This document shows, one piece after another, positions 1-5,041 of a stretch of DNA of 5,447 bases. Made by a program: the position numbers and the translations under genes. The stretch covers positions 1-5,447 of the forward strand of contig JAJYGM010000128.1 in assembly GCA_021785095.1 (NCBI GenBank). The letters are read 5' to 3'. The stretch's first letter is position 1. The number at the start of each line of letters is the position of its first letter. This DNA is from Actinomycetes bacterium. GTDB taxonomy: Bacteria; Actinomycetota; Acidimicrobiia; Acidimicrobiales; Bog-793. A model generated the notes under the pieces. That model worked only from the letters and a program-made list of their open reading frames with translations, did not search any database and was not told the DNA's origin.

Positions 1-799
1 CGCAGAAGAGCGCGAGCAGGGCGCCCCCGCCGGCGAGGCAGGCGATCACCCAGGGGCTCGTCCAGCCCATGGTGTGGCCACCGTAGGGCTGGATGCCGTA
101 GGTGATGCCGATCAGGACCGCGATGAGCCCGACGGCGAACGTGATGTTGCCCCACCAGTCGAGGCGAGCCGCGCGCCGCTCACCGCGCTCCTCGAGCTTG
201 CTCCACGCCCAGATCGTCCCGAAGATGCCGACCGGGACCGAGACGAGGAACACGAGCCGCCAGTCGACCGGTCCGAGGAGGCCGCCGAGGACGAGGCCGA
301 TGAAGGACCCGGCGATGGCGGCGACGTTGTTGATGCCGAGGGCGAGGCCGCGCTGGTTCGCGGGGAAGGCGTCCGTCAGGATCGCAGCGGTGTTCGCCAT
401 GAGCATGGCCGCCCCGAGCCCTTGCACGACCCGCATCGCGATGAGGTAGAGGGCGCCTGCGCCGCCGTGCAGCCACACCACCGAGAGCAGGATCGACCCG
501 ACCGTGAAGACGGCGAACCCGAGCTCGTACATCCTCACCCGGCCGTAGATGTCGCCGATGCGGCCGAAGGTGACGACGAGGACGGCCGTGACGACGAGGA
601 ACCCCATCAGCATCCACAGGAGGTAGCTGACGTTGCCCGGGGCGAGCGGGTCGAGCCCGATCCCTCGGAAGATGTCCGGCAGCGCGATGAGGGTGATGGA
701 CGAGTTGATCGTCGCCATCAGCATGCCGAGCGTCGTGTTCGAAAGGGCGATCCACTTGTAGTGCGTCTCGGCCGCGCCGTGATGCGAGAGAAGTTTCAT
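1..799 (-). CDS. DHA2-family MFS transporter, N-terminal part (runs off left edge)
   Basis: This is a major facilitator superfamily drug/proton antiporter of the EmrB/QacA (DHA2, 14-TM) type, acting in the cytoplasmic membrane, probably as an exporter. Its substrate cannot be read from sequence. The first 266 residues are present and the frame is open to the edge; family members run to about 450-600 residues. Visible features: TM1 about 17-40; TM2 about 58-78; the motif A loop GRIGDIYGRVRMY at 79-91; motif B with R123 and QGLGAA at 126-131; and the antiporter motif C in TM5, with G164, G168, G172, G173, G176 and P177. TM1 has INSSITLIALP where DHA2 proteins usually carry an LDxT-type motif, so N32 seems to replace the usual acidic residue. 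The ATG at 799-797 is the first start after an in-frame TGA at 805-803. It has no visible Shine-Dalgarno sequence. The gene is divergent from the glycosyltransferase. Confidence 0.93.
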   Translation of the reverse strand, partial: MKLLSHHGAAETHYKWIALSNTTLGMLMATINSSITLIALPDIFRGIGLDPLAPGNVSYLLWMLMGFLVVTAVLVVTFGRIGDIYGRVRMYELGFAVFTVGSILLSVVWLHGGAGALYLIAMRVVQGLGAAMLMANTAAILTDAFPANQRGLALGINNVAAIAGSFIGLVLGGLLGPVDWRLVFLVSVPVGIFGTIWAWSKLEERGERRAARLDWWGNITFAVGLIAVLIGITYGIQPYGGHTMGWTSPWVIACLAGGGALLALFC

Positions 800-809
800 T
801 TGACGTCAA
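800..809. promoter_or_regulatory. perfect palindrome TTGACGTCAA in the divergent intergenic region
   Basis: A perfect 10-bp palindrome lies directly before the transporter ATG, inside the short gap between two divergent genes. Seen from the transporter, it would cover the region from about the transcription start to the start codon, a common place for a repressor operator. A second short palindrome, AACGTT, overlaps its right end at 808-813. No regulator gene is in the window and the site is short, so its role as an operator is inferred from symmetry and position only. Confidence 0.35.
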
Positions 810-814
810 CGTTA
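809..814 (-). promoter_or_regulatory. possible -10 element of the MFS gene (TAACGT)
   Basis: On the minus strand TAACGT fits the loose actinobacterial TANNNT -10 pattern. It ends 9 nt before the transporter ATG, so transcription would begin at or very near the start codon. This would agree with the lack of a Shine-Dalgarno sequence and a leaderless or nearly leaderless mRNA. No clear -35 hexamer lies about 17 bp upstream, so the call is weak. Confidence 0.22.
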
Positions 815-855
815 GCTTTGCCGAACAGGAGCGCGTGCGGACAGAGTGGACCGCC

Positions 856-1896
856 GTGAAGAGGAGGGTCGCCATCGTCGGCACCGAGCTCGCACCCCTC
901 GAAGCGAGCTCGGGCGCCCTCGAGCGGGCCGCTCTCGGGTGGGCGGCGGATCTCCGCCGGAGCGGTCTCGACGTCGTGCTCGTCGACGCCGGCCCGACCG
1001 GGCCGCCGGACGCAGCGCTGCGGGCGGCGCGCGCCAACATCGTTCTGCTCAACAACCGGCCGTTGTGGGCAGAGGGTCTCGGTCTCCCGGTGGTCCACGT
1101 CCTCCACAACTACCCGGACGCCTGGGGCACCGAGGCCAGGGACCGGGCCAGAGTCGCGGATGTGCTCGGACGGGGGGCTGTCGCTGCGGTCAGCCCTGCC
1201 CTCGCCCGCGACGTCGGCGAGACCTACGCGCCGCGCGCGGGGGTGGGTGTGGTGCGGGGGGAGGTGGAGGAGTGCTTCTTCCGGGAGGAGTGGCGGGGTG
1301 GAGGGCCAGTGCTGTTCCCGAACCGGTTGCTCGAGAAGAAAGGCGTGCGCTTCTTCCTGGAGCTGTCACGCGCTCTCGCCGCCGACGGCCTCGGCTGCGC
1401 CCTCTTCCGGCACCTTGCTCCCTGGAAGAGCCCGACGCCCGAGCACGCCTCCCTGCTCGAGGCGGTCGGGTCGTGCCCCTCGGTCGAGATGTTCGAGCCT
1501 CCGGCGACGCGGGCCGAGATGGCAGCGTGGTACGCCCGGGCGGCCGTGGTGCTCTGCCCGTCAGTCGTACCGGAGGGGCTCGGCATGGTGGCGCTCGAGG
1601 CTCAGGCCGTAGGAGCCCCGCTCGTGACGAGCGGGCGCGGCGGCCTGGCAGACGCGACGCTGCCTCCGAACGAGGTCGTGCACGACCTCGACGTCGAGCA
1701 GTGGCGGGGAGCGGTCCATCGCGCCGTCGCCGGAGACGCCCCTCCGCCGAGCGCCGCGGCAGCTGCTGTCGCTCTCCTCCACGGACCGGGTGCCGCCACC
1801 GAATCACTCCTCGCACTTTTCGCATTCGGCTCACTCGACGGGAGCGAGGCTGCAACGCCGAGCGGCCCCGAGGGCCCCCGACCTGGGGGGTCATGA
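856..1896 (+). CDS. GT-B fold glycosyltransferase, family 4 type
   Basis: This is a soluble, probably cytoplasmic, glycosyltransferase expected to move a sugar from a nucleotide-sugar donor to an unidentified acceptor, with retention of configuration. With GTG 856 as start it has 346 residues, a normal size for GT4. The N-terminal Rossmann-like half opens with RRVAIVGTELAP and contains the strand VVHVLHNYPDAWG. The C-terminal donor domain begins at VLFPNRLLEKKG, with candidate phosphate-binding R157 and K162. It ends with the diagnostic EX7E motif, EGLGMVALE (E240 and E248), then GAPLVTSGRGGLAD. The last 25 or so residues are low-complexity Gly/Pro/Ser. The start is uncertain. GTG 835 is also in frame, but its AGGAG (827-831) is only 3 nt away; GTG 856 places the first beta strand right after the start and has a weak GAGTGGA before it. 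The kinase follows after 30 bp in the same direction and reading frame. Acceptor and pathway are unknown. Confidence 0.85.
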   Translation: MKRRVAIVGTELAPLEASSGALERAALGWAADLRRSGLDVVLVDAGPTGPPDAALRAARANIVLLNNRPLWAEGLGLPVVHVLHNYPDAWGTEARDRARVADVLGRGAVAAVSPALARDVGETYAPRAGVGVVRGEVEECFFREEWRGGGPVLFPNRLLEKKGVRFFLELSRALAADGLGCALFRHLAPWKSPTPEHASLLEAVGSCPSVEMFEPPATRAEMAAWYARAAVVLCPSVVPEGLGMVALEAQAVGAPLVTSGRGGLADATLPPNEVVHDLDVEQWRGAVHRAVAGDAPPPSAAAAAVALLHGPGAATESLLALFAFGSLDGSEAATPSGPEGPRPGGS

Positions 1897-1913
1897 GCGC
1901 TGACTGCAGCGGG

Positions 1914-1919
1914 TATACA
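1914..1919 (+). promoter_or_regulatory. possible -10 element TATACA before the kinase
   Basis: TATACA ends 7 nt before the kinase GTG, in the 30-bp gap after the glycosyltransferase stop. No Shine-Dalgarno sequence is visible in that gap. A -10 box at this distance would start the mRNA at or next to the GTG, giving a leaderless kinase transcript, which is common in actinobacteria. There is no recognisable -35 element, so read-through from the upstream gene is an equally good reading. Confidence 0.3.
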
Positions 1920-1926
1920 ACGACGC

Positions 1927-3099
1927 GTGGCGACGGCCAGACCGCTAGAGCTGCTTTCCGGCCGTTATCGCCTCGGCGCGCTCCTCGGCCAGGGAGGCAT
2001 GTCGGAGGTGTTCCTAGCTGAGGACCGGCGCCTCGGCCGTGAGGTCGCGGTCAAGATGCTCCGTCCCCAGCTCGGCGCCGACCCGACGGTTCGGTACCGC
2101 TTCGAGCAGGAGGCCCGCACCGCCGCACGCCTGTCCCATCCCAACATCGTCGGGATCATCGACACGGGCGAGGACGACGGGATCGCCTACATCATCATGG
2201 AGCGGCTGCCGGGGACCACGCTCGCCGACGAGCTCGAGCAGGGACCGCTCGACGAAGCACGGGTCCGGGCCGTGGCACACCAGGTGCTCTCTGCTCTCGA
2301 GGCAGCGCACAGCGCCGGGATCGTCCACCGCGACATCAAGCCTGCGAACGTGCTGACGGGCCGGGACGGACGGGTGAAGGTCGCCGACTTCGGGATCGCG
2401 ATCGCCATGGACGAAGCGCAGGCGATCACGAGCACCGGCCTTCTCATCGGGACGCCTGCCTACGTCGCTCCCGAGCGGCTGGCCGGGGCGGCCGCGACCC
2501 CCTCGTCAGACCTCTACTCGCTGGCCTCGGTCCTGTACCAGTGCCTGACCGGACATCGCGCGTTCGAGGGAGCCTCCACGATCGAGCTCATCACGGCCGT
2601 GCGAGACCGCGAGCCGACACCCATCTCGGCATTCCGACCCGAGGCGGACCCCCTCCTCGTCGAGGTCGTCGAGCGCGCGCTCTCGAAGGACCCGTCCCGC
2701 CGGCCGGCGTCGGCCAGCGTCATGAGCCGCATGCTCGACGGAACCTGTGGGACGAGCGGCATCGACACGATGGAGATCCCGGGCAGCGCGCCGGAGAGGA
2801 CCCGCGTGATGCCATTGCCCGCCGAGCCGGCGCCACCATCGGCGTTCGCACGGATCGCCTCGGGAAGGTGGGGAGCGCTGCGGGAGGTGGTTCAGCGGTA
2901 CCCGGCGATGCTCGCGTTTCTCGGGGCTGCGCTGCTCGCGCTCGTGATCGCTCTGCCGCTCGCTGCATCCACCAGCACGACCACACCGAGCGGGAGGACC
3001 GGTACGGCCTCTCATGTCACGCACCACCTTCCGGCCCTGCCCGGCGTGCCCTCGCCGCTCGCTCGGGCGCTCGACAAGTTGGAGCAGGCGGTCAGGTGA
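1927..3099 (+). CDS. transmembrane Ser/Thr protein kinase (PknB-like, no PASTA domains)
   Basis: This is a Hanks-type kinase of 390 residues that should phosphorylate Ser/Thr on itself and on cytoplasmic partners. All catalytic elements are intact: the glycine-rich loop GQGGMSEV at 21-28, the ATP-anchoring K43 with likely helix-C partner E62, the catalytic loop HRDIKPAN at 134-141 (D136, N141), the metal-binding DFG at 154-156, the APE at 181-183, and the late-domain Arg in SRRP (R259). R135 before D136 makes it an RD kinase, and T168, S169 and T170 are candidate activation-loop phosphosites. After a linker of about 55 residues, one TM helix spans about 326-347. The 43-residue outer tail has a Thr-rich stretch, H363, H366 and H367, and an amphipathic C-terminal helix at 375-390. 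It is far shorter than the PASTA region of PknB. GTG 1927 is the only usable start between the previous in-frame stop and the ATP loop. The lipoprotein gene starts at its stop codon. Confidence 0.95.
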   Translation: MATARPLELLSGRYRLGALLGQGGMSEVFLAEDRRLGREVAVKMLRPQLGADPTVRYRFEQEARTAARLSHPNIVGIIDTGEDDGIAYIIMERLPGTTLADELEQGPLDEARVRAVAHQVLSALEAAHSAGIVHRDIKPANVLTGRDGRVKVADFGIAIAMDEAQAITSTGLLIGTPAYVAPERLAGAAATPSSDLYSLASVLYQCLTGHRAFEGASTIELITAVRDREPTPISAFRPEADPLLVEVVERALSKDPSRRPASASVMSRMLDGTCGTSGIDTMEIPGSAPERTRVMPLPAEPAPPSAFARIASGRWGALREVVQRYPAMLAFLGAALLALVIALPLAASTSTTTPSGRTGTASHVTHHLPALPGVPSPLARALDKLEQAVR

Positions 3100-3101
3100 C
3101 G

Positions 3102-3560
3102 ATGGCAGCCCGTTTGAAGGTGCGAGCGATCGCAGCCATGGCGGCGAGCGCTGCCGTTGCCGCTCTCTCGCTCGCGGCCTGCAGCAGCGGGCCGCCTCCT
3201 GTCAGCGAGTCGTCACACGCGAGGGCCACGCTCGCCGCCGATGTCGAGCGCGTGCGCTACTGCGTCGCCGTGCACCAGCCTGAGGCGGCCAGGCGCGAGC
3301 TCAGCCGATTGCGCCGTGACGTCGCTCGCCTCGAGGCGGACGGGCAGATGAGCAAGGCCGCAGGTGACCAGGTGCTGTCTGCGCTGCTAGATGTGGAGAA
3401 GGAGCTGTACCTGCTCACTCCGGCGACGACCACGACGACCACCACGTCGCCTCCCGCCGCCACGACAACGACCACGGAGCCCGGGTCCGCAGGTTCCTCA
3501 CCTCACGGTCACGGTCATGGTCACGGTCACGGGAGTGGCGGGGACGGCGGCGGGAGCTGA
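3102..3560 (+). CDS. small predicted lipoprotein with (His-Gly)5 tail, partner of the kinase
   Basis: This is a 152-residue protein that I cannot assign to a named family. The N-terminus is a lipoprotein signal: R4, K6 and R8, an Ala-rich hydrophobic stretch, then the lipobox LAAC with Cys27 as the lipidation site, so the mature protein should sit on the outer face of the membrane. Residues about 42-105 are charged and probably helical or coiled-coil, with a second cysteine, C54. Two pure Thr runs follow (109-115 and 121-125), flanked by Pro/Ala, resembling a wall-spanning linker. The end is five His-Gly pairs (135-144) and a Gly/Ser-rich tail, which could bind metal ions. ATG 3102 lies 2 nt after the kinase TGA. 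GTG 3096 would give a GTGA overlap with that stop and add two residues; GGAG at 3081-3084 suits it slightly better. Either way, translational coupling to the kinase is likely. The frame is open upstream, but that part shadows the kinase. Confidence 0.82.
   Translation: MAARLKVRAIAAMAASAAVAALSLAACSSGPPPVSESSHARATLAADVERVRYCVAVHQPEAARRELSRLRRDVARLEADGQMSKAAGDQVLSALLDVEKELYLLTPATTTTTTTSPPAATTTTTEPGSAGSSPHGHGHGHGHGSGGDGGGS
3504..3533 (+). repeat. five tandem copies of a CACGGT hexamer encoding (His-Gly)5
   Basis: Five consecutive 6-bp units encode His-Gly pairs at the end of the lipoprotein. The third unit is CATGGT and the last is CACGGG, so the array is slightly degenerate at silent positions while the amino acids are unchanged. 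The unit length is a multiple of three, so gain or loss of copies by slippage would alter tail length without a frameshift. Confidence 0.85.
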
Positions 3561-3568
3561 CGAGTCGT

Positions 3569-4999
3569 TCAGGCGTGGACCGCCGGCCGGCGACCGGCCC
3601 ACGGCGCCGCCTGCTCGAGCTGGGCCGCGACCCGGATCAACAAGTCCTCTGCGCCGTAGCGCGCGACCAGCTGCGAGCCGATCGGCAGCCCGTCACCGTT
3701 CCAGGACAGGGGCAAGGAGATCGCCGGCTGGCCGGTCACGTTGAACTGGGGCGTGAACGGCACGAGCGCGCCGGCCCTAAAGAGGCCGGCGAGGGGGTTG
3801 TCCCGCGGCGAGTCGAACTGCCCGAGCTCGGGCGGGGGCTCGGCGATCGTCGGGGTGAGCAGCAGGTCGTACCCCTCCTCCCACCACTGCTGGACCGAGC
3901 GGCTCCAACGCTGCAGCCACTCGACGGCTCCGAGGAACTGCGGCGCGCTGAATGACCTGCCCATCGAAGCGAGCGCCCAGGTGAGCGGCTCGACGTCGTC
4001 CTCGCGGATCGTGCGACGGCGCACTCGGCCCCAGTAGTCGAGGTTCCAGGCGGTGCCGGCGGACCAGAGGGTGATGAAGTTGCCGGTGAAGTCCACGTCG
4101 TCGAGCGCGGCGGGATGGGCATCTTCCACGACGTGCCCGAGGGACTCGAGCAGGGCTCCAGTGCCCGTGGCGGCTGACACGCAGTCCGGGTGCACGTCGC
4201 CGGAGATCGACGTCGTGAACAGCCCGATGCGAAGTGTGCCGGCGTCCCTCCGGAGCTCCTCCCGGTACGGGCGCGGCGGCTCGGGAGCGAAGTAGGGATC
4301 GCCGGTGGCCGGCCCTGCGACTGCGTCGAGGATCGCGGCGGTGTCGCGGACGGACCTCGTCAGGACGTGCTCGCAGACGAGACCGGTCATCATGTCGCCG
4401 AATTCGGGCCCGACGCTCGTGCGGGCGCGGCTCGGCTTCAGGCCGACGAGCCCGCACTCGCTCGCCGGGATGCGGATCGATCCTCCACCGTCGTTGCCGT
4501 GGGCAGCCGGCACCATGCCGGAGGCGACGGCCGCGGCCGAGCCACCGCTCGAACCTCCGGTCGAATGCCCGGTGTCCCAGGGATTGCGAGCCGGCCCGAA
4601 CGACTCGGGCTCCGTCGTCGGCAGGATCCCGAGCTCGGGCGTGTTGGTCTTGCCGAGGAAGACGAAGCCTGCCCGGCGGAACCTGCCGGCGAGGACGGTG
4701 TCGTGATGCTCGACGTGCTTCTCGTCGCGCAGGAAACGCATCCCCTCGTACATCGGGTCGCCGGCCGAGTGGCAGAGGAGATCCTTCAAGAGAAACGGGA
4801 CCCCGGCGAACGGCCCGTCCCCCACCTTGCCCGAGGCCGCCGCCCGGGCGGTGTCGTACAGCGGGGTGATGATCGCGTTCAGCTCCGGGTTGAGCCGCTC
4901 GATGCGCTCGACCGCCTCCTCCACGAGCTCGAGGCCTGTCACCTCGCCCGATCGCACGAGCTCGGCCTGTGCCGTCGCGTCCAGGAATGCATCTGGCAT
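3569..4999 (-). CDS. amidase-signature family hydrolase
   Basis: This 476-residue protein hydrolyses a carboxamide or related amide bond. No signal peptide is seen, so it should be cytoplasmic. The Ser-cisSer-Lys triad of the amidase-signature family is complete: K72 in FLLKDL, S150 in the motif GGSSGGSAAAVASG, and nucleophile S174 in GGGSIRIPAS. The 24-residue spacing between the serines matches the 217/241 pair of mammalian FAAH. The stretch HGNDGGGSIRIPAS followed by GLVGLKPSRAR resembles the subgroup that includes 6-aminohexanoate cyclic dimer hydrolase (NylA). The length is normal and both ends look intact. It is not obviously GatA, and gatC or gatB are absent from the window. ATG 4999 has a strong AGGAGGG six bases upstream. 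The gene follows an ABC permease by 42 bp on the same strand, which suggests that the imported compound, perhaps a peptide or amide, is the substrate. The exact substrate is not readable from sequence. Confidence 0.93.
   Translation of the reverse strand: MPDAFLDATAQAELVRSGEVTGLELVEEAVERIERLNPELNAIITPLYDTARAAASGKVGDGPFAGVPFLLKDLLCHSAGDPMYEGMRFLRDEKHVEHHDTVLAGRFRRAGFVFLGKTNTPELGILPTTEPESFGPARNPWDTGHSTGGSSGGSAAAVASGMVPAAHGNDGGGSIRIPASECGLVGLKPSRARTSVGPEFGDMMTGLVCEHVLTRSVRDTAAILDAVAGPATGDPYFAPEPPRPYREELRRDAGTLRIGLFTTSISGDVHPDCVSAATGTGALLESLGHVVEDAHPAALDDVDFTGNFITLWSAGTAWNLDYWGRVRRRTIREDDVEPLTWALASMGRSFSAPQFLGAVEWLQRWSRSVQQWWEEGYDLLLTPTIAEPPPELGQFDSPRDNPLAGLFRAGALVPFTPQFNVTGQPAISLPLSWNGDGLPIGSQLVARYGAEDLLIRVAAQLEQAAPWAGRRPAVHA
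3585..3599. terminator. possible weak bidirectional hairpin near the convergent gene ends
   Basis: GGCCGG and CCGGCC form a perfect 6-bp stem around a CGA loop, 24 nt past the lipoprotein stop and inside the last codons of the convergent amidase. It overlaps the 12-bp palindrome CGCCGGCCGGCG at 3581-3592. There is no T-tract on either side, so it is not a canonical intrinsic terminator and may be chance in such GC-rich sequence. It is listed because no better terminator is visible at this tail-to-tail junction. Confidence 0.2.
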
Positions 5000-5005
5000 G
5001 GTGAT

Positions 5006-5012
5006 CCCTCCT
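5006..5012 (-). promoter_or_regulatory. Shine-Dalgarno sequence of the amidase
   Basis: AGGAGGG on the minus strand, 6 nt before ATG 4999, is a near-ideal ribosome binding site. It fixes the amidase start. It is the clearest ribosome binding site in the window and contrasts with the missing or poor sites before the MFS, glycosyltransferase and kinase genes. Confidence 0.85.
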
Positions 5013-5015
5013 GCT

Positions 5016-5038
5016 GCCGGCGGGCTAGAGCCGCCGGC
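5016..5038 (-). other. perfect intercistronic hairpin between permease and amidase
   Basis: GCCGGCGG at 5016-5023 and CCGCCGGC at 5031-5038 form a perfect 8-bp GC-only stem with a 7-nt loop. In the mRNA the stem begins 3 nt after the permease stop codon and ends 3 nt before the amidase Shine-Dalgarno sequence. No U-run follows, so it is unlikely to be a full intrinsic terminator. It could stabilise mRNA ends, cause partial termination, or set the expression ratio of the transporter and the enzyme. Confidence 0.5.
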
Positions 5039-5041
5039 GAG

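Noticed and set aside
800..809. TTGACGTCAA read as a -35 element (TTGACG) for the glycosyltransferase
   Set aside because: No acceptable -10 hexamer occurs 16-18 bp downstream; the palindrome reading explains it better.
74..859. Plus-strand open frame of 261 codons opposite the MFS gene
   Set aside because: The Asp/Glu/Arg-rich composition is typical of an antisense shadow, and the real MFS motifs lie on the other strand.
180..1109. Long minus-strand open frame of 309 codons across the MFS and the glycosyltransferase start
   Set aside because: Its product is Arg/Pro/His-rich with no motif. It is a GC-rich shadow of the MFS frame, which has clear family motifs.
1894..1929. Glycosyltransferase-kinase fusion by stop-codon readthrough, since both are in the same frame with one TGA between them
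   Set aside because: The 10 intervening codons look like an ordinary intergenic gap, the kinase has its own GTG, and there is no structure or selenocysteine signal that I can see.
846..2021. Plus-strand open frame of 391 codons, including an ATGA at 1893 overlapping the glycosyltransferase stop
   Set aside because: It is a +1-type shadow rich in Arg/Gly. The ATGA overlap is a coincidence, because that frame ends at 2021 inside the kinase and encodes nothing recognisable.
2541..3101. Upstream extension of the lipoprotein frame into the kinase (would give 339 codons)
   Set aside because: The upstream part is an Arg-rich shadow of the kinase. The signal peptide and lipobox fix the true start at about 3096-3102.
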